Below are positions 8,617 through 16,467 of a DNA stretch of 64,000 bases, in pieces. A program made the position numbers and the translations under genes. Source of the DNA: Candidatus Hydrogenedentota bacterium (GTDB lineage: Bacteria; Hydrogenedentota; Hydrogenedentia; Hydrogenedentales; JAEUWI01). How positions within the stretch are numbered: the stretch's first letter is position 1; every line of letters begins with the position of its first letter. The notes under the pieces were generated by a model. It had not been told where the DNA came from. It saw only the letters and a program-made list of their open reading frames with translations, and did not search any database. The stretch covers positions 11,029 through 75,028 of the forward strand of contig JAEUWI010000013.1 of assembly GCA_016791475.1 (NCBI GenBank), read 5' to 3'.

Positions 8617-9831
8617 ATGCAGTTAGTCGCCCTCTTCTGTGCCCTCGCGGGTACCCTGACCCAGACCCCTGAAGTCGCTTATGTCGATTGCGCCGCGGGA
8701 GAGGGCGGGGCCGTGTTTGTTGTGGCCGCCGATGGGGGAGAAGCACGCCAGGTCGGCCCCGGCACGCAGGATGGCCCCCCCCACTGGTCGCCCGATGGCG
8801 AGTGGCTCGCCTTTGAAACCGCCATCCCAGAAGGACGGGGCATTCACGTCGTGCGGGCCGACGGCTCCGGCGGACGCCTCGCAGGTTCCGGAGCCTGGCG
8901 TACTTCGCCCGCCTGGGCCACCGACAGCGCCCGACTGATCTACGGCAGCGCGCCGGCCCCCGGAACCCCGGGCCAGGTCCGCGTCCTCGATCTGAACAGC
9001 GGCGAAGACACCCCCTGGGGCAATGGCGCCGTCGGCATCGTCGCGCAGGTCTGGATGCCCTTCAATGACCTCATGCTCTTCCTGAGCCCCGAAACGCCCC
9101 TCAAAGTCGACGGCGTGGACGTTCCGCGCTTTCGCTCCGAGGCCCGCATGGAGGTGGAGCAGATCGAGGCCGAGATAACCCCGGAGGCCTTCCTGGCCAT
9201 TCGCCTCCTGCCCGACAGCGCGGGCGATCGACCCGTTATCCGCACCGACCTCGTACTCGTGTCCCGAAGCGAAGTGCTGCCCTGGCTCGCCGTCGCGGAC
9301 AAGGATCGCGCGGCCCGCGGCGCGACTGTCTGGGGGGTCACCCCCAACTGGCGCAAACAGACCCATGGCCCGGCGTCGGCCGACGCCCCGGAGTTCGGCG
9401 CCTTCCCCCTGGAGGAAGTCGGCCAGACCACCCGCATCGCTTTCGAATCCAACGAAGGCGGCGACCGCGAAATCATGGTACTCGTCGGCAAGCGAGGCAT
9501 CGTAAACGTCTCCAACCATCGCGCCGCCGACTGGAACCCCGTTTGGTCCCCCGATGGAGACAATCTCGCCTTTGAGTCCTTTCGCGGCGGGACCCGGGGC
9601 ATCTACAACGTCTATACCGATACCGCACACGTCACGCCCCTCGCGGTCGATCCCGTGGCCAACTGCTGGTCGCCCGCCTGGTCGACCGACAGTCGGGCCA
9701 TCGCTTTTGTCTCGGATCGCGGCGGCCAGGCCGAGATCTATCGCGCGGGCGTCGCGGGAAATGAATGGAAACCGATTACAACGACAGGCGGGCCCAAAGC
9801 CGCGCCCGCATGGCGACCGGAACGCAAATGA
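8617..9831 (+). CDS. Exported TolB-like beta-propeller protein
   Basis: This 404-aa protein has a short N-terminal signal-like stretch and repeated PD40/TolB blades. Examples are PHWSPDGEWLAFE, PVWSPDGDNLAFESFRGG and PAWSTDSRAIAFVSDRGG. Such propellers usually mediate protein interaction in the periplasm or at the cell surface. The stop overlaps the start of the next gene by four bases (ATGA), so the two are translationally coupled. It lacks the N-terminal domain of true TolB and no Pal or Tol genes are nearby, so I do not call it tolB. Confidence 0.8.
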   Translation: MQLVALFCALAGTLTQTPEVAYVDCAAGEGGAVFVVAADGGEARQVGPGTQDGPPHWSPDGEWLAFETAIPEGRGIHVVRADGSGGRLAGSGAWRTSPAWATDSARLIYGSAPAPGTPGQVRVLDLNSGEDTPWGNGAVGIVAQVWMPFNDLMLFLSPETPLKVDGVDVPRFRSEARMEVEQIEAEITPEAFLAIRLLPDSAGDRPVIRTDLVLVSRSEVLPWLAVADKDRAARGATVWGVTPNWRKQTHGPASADAPEFGAFPLEEVGQTTRIAFESNEGGDREIMVLVGKRGIVNVSNHRAADWNPVWSPDGDNLAFESFRGGTRGIYNVYTDTAHVTPLAVDPVANCWSPAWSTDSRAIAFVSDRGGQAEIYRAGVAGNEWKPITTTGGPKAAPAWRPERK

Positions 9832-10850
9832 AAGACAGATTCTCCACAATCGCGGTCTTTGCCATCGCGCTCCTCGCGGCCGCGGCAGGCGCGTCCGAGG
9901 CCATCGAGTGGCCCCGCCTCGGAAGGCCCGCCGTCACCGCACCCAAGGGCCTGCTAGAAGTCGGTGCGCGCGAAGAGGGCGCACTCAGCCTCGAACGGGA
10001 AGGCCGCCTCATACCACTCAATGCCAACTGGTTCAAGGCCCCCGGAGCCATCCATCGGGGCCGCGCCGCAATCCCCGAGGCGATCGCCCCCGGTCGCTAT
10101 GGCCTCCAACTCGTCAGCCCCGGCGGAACCAGCATCCGAAAAGGCGCGGTGCACATCCTGGCCGATACGCCGGAAGAATACGACATCGCCGTTGTCCGGG
10201 GCGCATTGCCCGCTGAAGGCGCCGCCGGAGAATCTCCATTGCCCGGCGACCTGCCCGCGCGCCTGGCGGAAGCCCAGGTGGCGGCGGCCCTTATAATCGG
10301 GCCCCTGACCCCGCGGGGCGCCGGAGAAGACTACCAGGCGTTGGAGGCCCTGCTCGCCGGTATCGAAGCCCCGGTTTATCTCTGCCCCCATCAAAGCGAT
10401 CTTCGCGGCGGGGCGTTCCGCGCGCAATTCGGCAGTCCGATCTACGGCGCACCCTTCGGGCGCGACGGATTTCTCTTTCTCGGCGCCGGACTGCCCGCGG
10501 AAGATCCACGGGCCGCGGAATTCCTGGGCGAGGCCCATCTACTGCGGCGCGCCCTGCGCGCGGCCCGCTGGAGTATCGGGGTTGCGGCTGAATTCGGGCT
10601 CGGTTGGGATCTCCATGCCCAGATGGCCCTCTTCGTGGACGATCCCCTCAACGCGCTCATCGCCGGCTCGGTCGCCCCGGGGCTGGGGGCCACCGTGCCC
10701 TGGGGGGGGACCGCCTTCGTGCTCCCCGCCGAAGGCCCGCGCGAAGCCATCACCGTCGTCAGCGTCACCCCCACCGGGATACGGCTGCGAAAAGAAGCGG
10801 CAACGGAACAGACGCCCCCGGCCCCTCAGGATGAAGCGCCCGTGGAGTGA
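9828..10850 (+). CDS. Exported protein resembling a degenerate metallophosphoesterase
   Basis: This 340-aa protein starts MKDRFSTIAVFAIALLAAAAGA, a clear signal peptide. ATG 9828 is chosen because it overlaps the upstream stop codon (ATGA) and gives that signal. The middle (ALIIGPLTPRGAGEDYQAL ... PVYLCPHQSDLRGGAF) follows the layout of calcineurin-like phosphoesterases. PHQSD replaces the metal-binding GNHD and other ligands are not obvious, so catalysis is doubtful. It is presumed to act with the coupled beta-propeller protein. Its last 25 bases overlap the convergent receiver gene. The family guess is weak. Confidence 0.5.
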   Translation: MKDRFSTIAVFAIALLAAAAGASEAIEWPRLGRPAVTAPKGLLEVGAREEGALSLEREGRLIPLNANWFKAPGAIHRGRAAIPEAIAPGRYGLQLVSPGGTSIRKGAVHILADTPEEYDIAVVRGALPAEGAAGESPLPGDLPARLAEAQVAAALIIGPLTPRGAGEDYQALEALLAGIEAPVYLCPHQSDLRGGAFRAQFGSPIYGAPFGRDGFLFLGAGLPAEDPRAAEFLGEAHLLRRALRAARWSIGVAAEFGLGWDLHAQMALFVDDPLNALIAGSVAPGLGATVPWGGTAFVLPAEGPREAITVVSVTPTGIRLRKEAATEQTPPAPQDEAPVE

Positions 10851-11221
10851 AGGTGCTTGTTCAGCCGCTCTTGAAGGCTCGCCTTCGTTACCGGCTTGCA
10901 CAGGATATCACTCGCCCCCGCCTTGATCGCCAGCGCAAGATGCTTCCGCTCCTGATCCGCCGTACAGACGATCACCGGAATATGGGCCGTCGCGGGATTG
11001 GACCGGATCCACTCGCACACTTCGAAACCCGACATCTGGGGCATCAGCAAATCGAGAACCACAAGGCTCGGCGGATCCTGCTTCATCGTCTTGATCGCGT
11101 TCGCGCCGTCCGGCGCATCCAGCACGTCATAGCCCAACGCGCGAACGATACCGGCGATCATCCGGCGCATGAACGCCGCATCGTCAACCACCAGTATGTA
11201 GCCGCTGTTTGCTGGCGCCAT
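10826..11221 (-). CDS. Stand-alone response-regulator receiver (CheY-like)
   Basis: This 131-aa single receiver domain has the acidic pair Asp13-Asp14, the phospho-acceptor Asp57 (LVVLDLLMP), a Thr in VIVCTADQ and the conserved Lys in ILCKPVT. No output domain is present, so it signals by protein contact. No kinase gene adjoins it; the nearest two-component pair in the window is at 41.7 kb. It is transcribed towards, and overlaps, the upstream phosphoesterase-like gene by 25 bp and is divergent from the virion cluster. Confidence 0.92.
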   Translation of the reverse strand: MAPANSGYILVVDDAAFMRRMIAGIVRALGYDVLDAPDGANAIKTMKQDPPSLVVLDLLMPQMSGFEVCEWIRSNPATAHIPVIVCTADQERKHLALAIKAGASDILCKPVTKASLQERLNKHLHSTGASS

Positions 11222-11509
11222 GGCCCGTAATCCTCCCGACCCATAGTGGACCTACCGGGGCCGCCCCGACAGGCAGGCCTGGCGCATCGGTCTCGCGTCA
11301 GGCTCCGGTCGAAGGACCGGATCACTCCAAGTATACCAGAGGTCCAGACCAAATGCAGGGGCCTCCCGCGATCGGCGGAGGCCACCCTGCGACGTTGTTC
11401 CAAGTCCCTGAGACTAAAGCTTTTCCCCGGAACTCGGGTGAACGTCCGATCCCTGTTAATGGCGGGCGCTCACGGCCCGGTAACCAGGAAGGATGGGAGG
11501 CCAGTCAAT
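11222..11509. other. Divergent intergenic region ahead of the virion cluster
   Basis: These 288 bp separate the leftward receiver from the rightward portal gene and must hold promoters for both. I see no convincing -35/-10 pair, repeat or attachment site. A GGGAGG ribosome-binding site at 11495-11500 sets the portal start. Confidence 0.4.
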
Positions 11510-12757
11510 ATGGGTCGATGGAATCAATGGTTTGGAATTCACCGGCGGCGCGTCGAGAAGCCCGCTCCGCAAGCACCAGCGGGTCTCTTTAAGACCGTCA
11601 GCCGATCGGCGGATCCGGGTGGATTGGGTGCGCACCTCGGCGGCTATCTCGGCTTGCCCGGCGAAACCCCCTTCGCCATGTTGCAAGTCTATCGATTTCT
11701 CCGCGACGCCATCCCCGATATTTCCGATGCGATCTGGACCTGGAAGCGCCTTTGCCAGACCGGATGGGACGTGGACTATCTTCACACCAGTTCGGAGGCC
11801 GCGCGCACCCGCGCGCAGCGACTCATCGCGGAACTCGACGCCCGCGTAAACAGCGGCGATCGCGGCATGGAGGGCCTGCTCGACATCTTCTACACCTCCC
11901 TCTTCACCTATGGTGCCGCCGCCGTGGAGATTGTACTCTCCCAGAGCCGCGAGTCCGTGTTCGACGTCGTACCCGTCGACGTCTGGACCCTCCGCTTCAC
12001 CCGCGAAGGCGGAAGGCTTCAGGCATGGCAAGTCCTCGACGGGAAAGCCGTCAAGCTGCCCATGGACCGTTTCATCTATGTGGGCATGGACCGCGAAGGC
12101 ACCAACCCCTATGGCCGCTCCATGCTGCGCTCCATTCCCTTCGTCGTTAAGATTCAGCAGCGCCTGATCGAGGATATGGCCAAGGCCACCCACAACGCGG
12201 GCTGGAGCAAGCTCCACGTGCAGTATGCCGGTGAAGACCGCGCGCGCGGCGAAAGCGTTGAAGCCTTCCAGGAACGCATGCGCGCCAACCTGAATTCCCT
12301 CCGCGACAAGCTCGCGGGCATCGAAGCCGACCAGAATCTCGTCACCTACGACAACGTGAAGATTTCCATGCTGCGCGGCGATCAGCATGCCCAGGTTTTC
12401 TATGACAACCACAAGGCCATCGAAGAACAGGTCATCACCGGCATGCATCTCATGCCCATCCTGCTGGGGCGCAACTACGGCACCACCGAAACCTACGGCA
12501 CCGCCCAGTTCGAGATCATCAACAGGCAGGTCGAAGGCGTCAATCGCAGCGTCCAGAAACTTCTCGAGCGACTCTACAACTTCGAGCTCGCCCTCATGTG
12601 GGGCGAAGCCACCGCCAAAGTCAACATGCGCACCAACCGCACCGTGGACGTACTCAAAGAAGCCCAGGCCCGCGAAAAGGAAATCGGCAACGTGCTCCGC
12701 TTGAAAGAAGCAGGCCTGCTGGACGACGAGCAAGTAAGAGCGGCGTTGAGCAGGTAA
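11510..12757 (+). CDS. Phage portal-like protein (DUF935/Mu gp29-type)
   Basis: This 415-aa protein begins MGRWNQWFGIHRRR. It has a portal-type core: an alpha-helical stem start (MLQVYRFLRDAIPDISDAIW), a DVVPVDVWTLRF strand, the FIYVGMDREGTNPYGRSML stretch and a long helical C-terminus. Portals form the dodecameric ring through which DNA enters the capsid. ATG 11510 is chosen for its GGGAGG site; the frame stays open to 11246. It is the first gene of the cluster, and no terminase gene is recognised in the 11 kb upstream. Its stop codon abuts a perfect 34-bp inverted-repeat arm. Confidence 0.8.
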   Translation: MGRWNQWFGIHRRRVEKPAPQAPAGLFKTVSRSADPGGLGAHLGGYLGLPGETPFAMLQVYRFLRDAIPDISDAIWTWKRLCQTGWDVDYLHTSSEAARTRAQRLIAELDARVNSGDRGMEGLLDIFYTSLFTYGAAAVEIVLSQSRESVFDVVPVDVWTLRFTREGGRLQAWQVLDGKAVKLPMDRFIYVGMDREGTNPYGRSMLRSIPFVVKIQQRLIEDMAKATHNAGWSKLHVQYAGEDRARGESVEAFQERMRANLNSLRDKLAGIEADQNLVTYDNVKISMLRGDQHAQVFYDNHKAIEEQVITGMHLMPILLGRNYGTTETYGTAQFEIINRQVEGVNRSVQKLLERLYNFELALMWGEATAKVNMRTNRTVDVLKEAQAREKEIGNVLRLKEAGLLDDEQVRAALSR

Positions 12758-13015
12758 TCCGCCGAAGGCGGAACAGTTGACAGTTGACAGCTGCGCGCAC
12801 CTCGCTAGTTCTCTCCGTCTATATTTTCGTTTACCTCCGATTCCATACGACCCATACGACCCATACGACCCATACGACCCATACGACCCATAAGACCCAT
12901 AAGACCCATAAGACCCATCCGTCCCACAAGACCCACAACCCATCGCCACCAACCTGGAGCACCCCCATGTCCTCTTCCCCGCTGTCAACTGTCAACTGTT
13001 CCGCCTTCGGCGGAT
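12757..13015. repeat. Composite repeat: 34-bp inverted arms around a 9-bp tandem array
   Basis: Positions 12757-12790 and 12982-13015 are perfect 34-bp inverted copies. Each contains a TCCGCC...GGCGGA hairpin and 7-bp CAGTTGA units. Between them, 12847-12936 holds about ten nonamers: five ACGACCCAT, three AAGACCCAT and two variants. The left arm begins on the last base of the portal stop codon. The right arm lies inside the annotated start of the protease gene. A third half-copy of the arm is at 27829-27855. Confidence 0.95.
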
Positions 13016-13716
13016 CAACTGCCCTCGAGCCCTTCATCTTCCGCCAGGCGGGCCGTCTAGTCGCCATCCGCGCGGCGCAGGCCGTCGAAAACTCCGACGA
13101 CCGCGACGCCGCCGTCAACCGCTATGCGCTCCGCGCCCTCGCGCCGGAAGAATACGCGGCTTTCACCCTCGATCTCTGCAACAACCAGATCGACCGCCAC
13201 TTCAGCCGCTTCCCCGAAGAAGAGCTGGAGCGCATCAATGAACTCGTGCCGGGACGACCCCTCATGGAGCGCCACGACCTCCGCGGCACCCTCCCGCGCG
13301 GGCGCTTCTTCCGCTCCTCGTTGCATCGTGAGGGCGAGGTCGTTTCCGTGCGCCCCGAGGTCTACGTGCTCCGCACCGCGGACAATCAGGACTTCATTCT
13401 GAACATCGAAGGCGGCGTCTACCGCGAGACTTCCATCGGCTTTTCTTTCCGCATGCCCGAGTGCTCGGTCTGCGGCAAAGACTTGCGCACCTGCGATCAC
13501 GTGCCCGGTAGAACCTACGGCGACCAAGCCTGTCACTTCATCATGCACGGTGTGCTCGAAGTCGCCGAAGGCTCCGTCGTGTCCTCCGGTTCCCAGGGCA
13601 CCGGCTTCGTCCGCGAAGGCCGCGATGCCCCGCTGGTCGAAGCGCTCGAAGCGGCGCGGGAAAGCTTTCACCAGCCCATCGAACTCGAAAGCAAAAAGCT
13701 TTGGGCGCAAGAGTAG
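12967..13716 (+). CDS. Prohead protease-like protein (S78-type) with Cys-rich insertion
   Basis: This protein is 249 aa from the ATG at 12967 (CTGGAGC upstream). The core DLCNNQIDRHFSRF ... GRPLMERHDL and YRETSIGFSF matches capsid maturation proteases. His103 and Ser156 sit in the positions of the catalytic His and Ser. CSVCGKDLRTCDH at 166-178 is a Cys/His cluster seen in some phage proteases. It would cleave scaffold or capsid during head assembly. Residues 6-17 are encoded by an inverted-repeat arm, so the native N-terminus may have been altered. The frame upstream to 12784 reads through the tandem repeats and is unlikely to be translated. Confidence 0.75.
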   Translation: MSSSPLSTVNCSAFGGSTALEPFIFRQAGRLVAIRAAQAVENSDDRDAAVNRYALRALAPEEYAAFTLDLCNNQIDRHFSRFPEEELERINELVPGRPLMERHDLRGTLPRGRFFRSSLHREGEVVSVRPEVYVLRTADNQDFILNIEGGVYRETSIGFSFRMPECSVCGKDLRTCDHVPGRTYGDQACHFIMHGVLEVAEGSVVSSGSQGTGFVREGRDAPLVEALEAARESFHQPIELESKKLWAQE

Positions 13717-13824
13717 CGCCGTCCCTTCGTAGCGCGCACGCTCTCGACTCGCCTCGGCGCATTTACTCCATCCACCCTGTCCACTACGTACATTCGCTGC
13801 GGCGAATCTATAAGGATCTTTCCC

Positions 13825-14019
13825 ATGGAAAAACCAATCTGCGGATGCCCCTATGAGCCGCTGCACGCCGTACAAATGAGCAACGTGCGGGAAGACATCC
13901 GCGAAGTCAAAGAGCGCGTCGGCAGTCTGGAGACGACCCTCGCGCGGGGTGTGCTCCTGCTCGTGGCCAATCTCATCGGCGTAAGCATTACCCTCGCGCA
14001 ACAATTGCTCGCGCGATAA
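13825..14019 (+). CDS. Small XhlA/hemolysin-like phage membrane protein
   Basis: This 64-aa protein has a helical segment NVREDIREVKERVGSLETTL followed by one transmembrane helix (LLLVANLIGVSITLAQQLL). This is the layout of XhlA-type proteins, which accompany holins in lysis cassettes and membrane anchoring. AAGGA lies 14 bp before the ATG. A CxC pair sits at the N-terminus. It lies between the protease and a DNA-end-processing-like gene and is probably co-transcribed with them. The call rests on layout rather than on strong sequence identity. Confidence 0.55.
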   Translation: MEKPICGCPYEPLHAVQMSNVREDIREVKERVGSLETTLARGVLLLVANLIGVSITLAQQLLAR

Positions 14020-14036
14020 CAACAGAAAGGACCGCC

Positions 14037-14747
14037 ATGCTGTATCGATTGACGAGTGAAACCATCGTGGAGAATCCCCTGCCGCCGGGAGAAGACGCGC
14101 GGCGCTTCGTGCTTCATCGACACCGCGACGGCGAAGGGGCCCACCTCGATCTGCGCCTGGAGCAGGAGGGTTACCTGATGGGCTTTCGCGTCGATGGCGT
14201 CACCCTCGGCCCCGAAAGCTGGGCCACCGTGAAAGCGCCCCACCCGCTCCACTGGCTCACGCAAAACGGCGAGGCCGTGCGCGAAGACGGCGGCACCTAT
14301 TACTGGGAGCGGGGCGATGCTTCCAGCGGTGGCGTCCTCGTGCTCAGCGGCCAGCGCAAGTCGTTGCGCGTAACCGTAGAGCCCGTGGGTGGCGCAAGCG
14401 CCGGGGCCCTTGGGGCACTGCGGGCTGCGGCGGAAAAACTGAACGTGGCCCTGGGGGAACTGGCGGGCCTCGCCGAAGACGGGCGCGCCGCGCGGGATCG
14501 CGCCATCGCGCGCTACTGCGGTCTCGGCCGCGAGCTTGACGGCGGCAGCTTTGACGATGCCTGGTGGCGCGCCATGCTCGCGGGCCAGCGACTGCACGTG
14601 ATCCAGCAGCACCTCCACGGACTGGAAGTGCGCTTCGACAAAAAATATCCGCCCTTGCCCGTTTCAGTGCCGGTGGCGCTCGAAGACGAAGGCGAACTCG
14701 CCGGGGTGGGCGGCGCCGAGCGCGCTATGGGGATTCTCTGGGGCTGA
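14037..14747 (+). CDS. LigD 3'-phosphoesterase (PE)-domain-like protein within the virion cluster
   Basis: This protein is 236 aa. Residues 23-73 reproduce the PE-domain core of bacterial NHEJ ligase D: RRFVLHRH (His29), AHLDLRLE (His36, Asp38, Arg40) and APHPLHWL (His69). They match in order and approximate spacing the catalytic His, HxDxR and His of LigD-PE. A GTYYWERGD...GVLVLSGQRK section resembles the rest of that beta-barrel. LigD-PE removes 3'-phosphates and ribonucleotides from DNA ends. The C-terminal 120 residues are helical and unassigned. The gene is 17 bp after the XhlA-like gene and 140 bp before the decoration gene. Fold and residues are seen; activity and purpose in a capsid operon are inference. 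Confidence 0.65.
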   Translation: MLYRLTSETIVENPLPPGEDARRFVLHRHRDGEGAHLDLRLEQEGYLMGFRVDGVTLGPESWATVKAPHPLHWLTQNGEAVREDGGTYYWERGDASSGGVLVLSGQRKSLRVTVEPVGGASAGALGALRAAAEKLNVALGELAGLAEDGRAARDRAIARYCGLGRELDGGSFDDAWWRAMLAGQRLHVIQQHLHGLEVRFDKKYPPLPVSVPVALEDEGELAGVGGAERAMGILWG

Positions 14748-14753
14748 GATTCA

Positions 14754-14830
14754 CCGAAATAGGACGGATAAGACCGATAGGACGGATTTGATCAAATCGG
14801 TCCTATCCGCCCCATCCGTCCTATCGGTCA
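14754..14830. repeat. Nonamer repeat forming an imperfect hairpin
   Basis: Left arm units TAGGACGGA, TAAGACCGA, TAGGACGGA (14760-14786) are followed by a palindromic centre TTTGATCAAA. The right arm has TCGGTCCTA, TCCGCCCCA, TCCGTCCTA. The arms pair over about 35 bp with some mismatches. It lies between the PE-like stop and the decoration-protein start, whose AAGGAGG site follows. Confidence 0.9.
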
Positions 14831-14887
14831 CACATTCCGGGGCAACTGCCCCAACCAAAACACACAACCCAAAAAGGAGGCAACATC

Positions 14888-15268
14888 ATGGCATTTGGCG
14901 ATACCGGCGGAGCCGTAACCGAACTCATCATCACCTGTCGCACCCCCGCGGTCGGCGGCGTGGCGATCGCAAAGGGCGACGCGGTGAAACTCACGGGGGC
15001 CTACACCATCACCAACGCGACCGACGCCGAAGACGCGGTCTTCGGCCAGGCGATGCAGGCGGCCACAGCGAACGACGTGGGCATCCCCATCAAGGTGCGG
15101 GGCATCTGCATCTTCAAGTACACCGGCACCGCGCCCACCGTGGACGGCGTCAAAGGCGTCACCGCTTCGGCCACCGACGGCTCCGTGAAAACGCCCGCCT
15201 CGGGCAACGGCAAAGGCATCAACGTGAAGGTGGACGCCACCGCGACGCAGGTCCACGTGCTGCTCTAG
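14888..15268 (+). CDS. Capsid decoration protein-like (DUF2190-type)
   Basis: This 126-aa, Ala/Thr/Gly-rich, beta-predicted protein (VAIAKGDAVKLTGAYTITNA, DAVFGQAMQAATANDVGIPI) follows the pattern of DUF2190/head-decoration proteins. It is encoded immediately before the major capsid gene, as is usual. Trimers of such proteins stabilise capsid surfaces. A strong AAAGGAGG lies 8-9 bp before the ATG. The assignment is supported by position as much as by sequence. Confidence 0.65.
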   Translation: MAFGDTGGAVTELIITCRTPAVGGVAIAKGDAVKLTGAYTITNATDAEDAVFGQAMQAATANDVGIPIKVRGICIFKYTGTAPTVDGVKGVTASATDGSVKTPASGNGKGINVKVDATATQVHVLL

Positions 15269-15283
15269 CAGGAATGGCGAACA

Positions 15284-15305
15284 GTGAATTGTGAAATGTG
15301 AATTG
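15284..15305. repeat. Heptamer tandem repeat before the capsid gene
   Basis: GTGAATT, GTGAAAT, GTGAATT and a further G sit at exact 7-bp spacing, ending 20 bp before the major capsid start. The GGGAG ribosome-binding site lies between. Confidence 0.75.
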
Positions 15306-15325
15306 AAACCAGGGAGAAAATACAC

Positions 15326-16372
15326 ATGGCCTATCAGGACACCCAGATGAAAGAGCAGATCCGTTTCCTCGCCCAGGCGCCCGACGCGCTGCGCCAGGTG
15401 CGGGGTCAGGGGCTCTACGAAACCCTCAACAACCTGGGGCTCACGCACCAGCATTATTTCCGCGCGCTCGACACCAACGTGCAGGACTACTGCGCGCAGG
15501 AGTTCGGCATTGACGTCAATCGGATCACGGTGGACCGCTTCTTTCAGTCCGACCCGAACGCGAAGTGGCTCTTCCCCGATATCGTGCGCGAAGCGGTGAT
15601 GACGGGCCTGCGCCGCAAGCCGGTGTACCCCGATCTCATCATGCACGACGAGCACATCGAAGGCACGGCCTACGACGTGCCCTATGTCACCGAAAGCGCG
15701 GAGAATGAAGAACTCCGCAGCGTGGCGGAGGGCGCGGTAATCCCGGAATCGTCGCTCACCTACGGCGATCGCATCGTGAAGCTCGACAAGAAAGGCCGGG
15801 GCGTCCTTGCGTCCTACGAGGCGGTGCGCCGCATGAGCGTGGACATGCTCCGCGTGCATCTCCAGCGCATCGGCGAGCGCCTGGGCCGCAGCCTCGACGC
15901 GCGCCTGGCCCACGTGCTGGCCAATGGCGACTCATCCGGCTCGGGCACGGCGCCCGTGTCCATGAACACGGCCACCGCCGACACGTGGACCTATGGCGAT
16001 CTGATCGCCCTCTACATGAAGCTGAGCCAGGAGCATTACTTCACGCCGACCCACGTGCTCGCGGACACCGCCACGGCCCAGGCGATCCTGAAGTTCGCGG
16101 AGATTGCCGACAGCAATCTCTTCGACTTCGCCAAGACCGGCAAGCTGCCCACGCCCCTCGGTGTGCGCCTCGTGCCCCTGGCGGATCAGCCCGCGAACAA
16201 GATCACCATGCTCGACGCGGGCTTCGCCGTGCAGAAGCTCACCGAACAGGATCTCCTCGTGGAGTCAGACAAGCTTACCAGCCAGCAGTGGGACCGCACC
16301 TATCTCACCGTGGTGACGGACTTCGCCATCACCTATGAGAAGGCCCGCGTGGTGATGACCAGCGACTGGTAA
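15326..16372 (+). CDS. Major capsid protein-like
   Basis: This 348-aa protein is the best candidate for the capsid subunit. It has a helical N-terminus, a central segment with YDVPYVTESAENEELRSVAEGAVIPESSL (an E-loop/P-domain-like stretch), a long helix with RRMSVDMLRVHLQRIGERLG, and an A-domain-like C-terminus ending VVTDFAITYEKARVVM. Order after a decoration protein and before a connector supports an HK97-fold shell protein. The N-terminal 100 residues may act as a scaffolding region cleaved by the upstream protease. No phage lineage can be named. Confidence 0.75.
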   Translation: MAYQDTQMKEQIRFLAQAPDALRQVRGQGLYETLNNLGLTHQHYFRALDTNVQDYCAQEFGIDVNRITVDRFFQSDPNAKWLFPDIVREAVMTGLRRKPVYPDLIMHDEHIEGTAYDVPYVTESAENEELRSVAEGAVIPESSLTYGDRIVKLDKKGRGVLASYEAVRRMSVDMLRVHLQRIGERLGRSLDARLAHVLANGDSSGSGTAPVSMNTATADTWTYGDLIALYMKLSQEHYFTPTHVLADTATAQAILKFAEIADSNLFDFAKTGKLPTPLGVRLVPLADQPANKITMLDAGFAVQKLTEQDLLVESDKLTSQQWDRTYLTVVTDFAITYEKARVVMTSDW

Positions 16373-16379
16373 GTCGCGA

Positions 16380-16410
16380 GCCGCGGGGAGGCAAGGTGCC
16401 TCTCCGCGGC
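16380..16410 (+). terminator. GC-rich hairpin after the capsid gene (possible attenuator)
   Basis: A 14-bp stem with one mismatch (16380-16393 with 16397-16410) and an AGG loop starts 8 bp past the capsid stop. There is no T-run, so it may lower downstream expression or protect the capsid mRNA end rather than terminate. Confidence 0.6.
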
Positions 16411-16421
16411 GCAACTGAAAA

Positions 16422-16448
16422 TCGGTCCTATCCGTCCTATCGGTCCCA
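16422..16448. repeat. Three-unit nonamer array in a 5' leader
   Basis: TCGGTCCTA, TCCGTCCTA and TCGGTCCCA lie 20 bp ahead of the connector ATG, with AAGGAG in between. They are the reverse-orientation variant of the TAGGACGGA repeats at 14.76 kb. Confidence 0.88.
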
Positions 16449-16467
16449 CCACAAGGAGCAAACAACC

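Noticed and set aside
8617-9831. tolB
   Set aside because: Propeller repeats are present, but the TolB N-terminal domain and Tol-Pal neighbours are absent.
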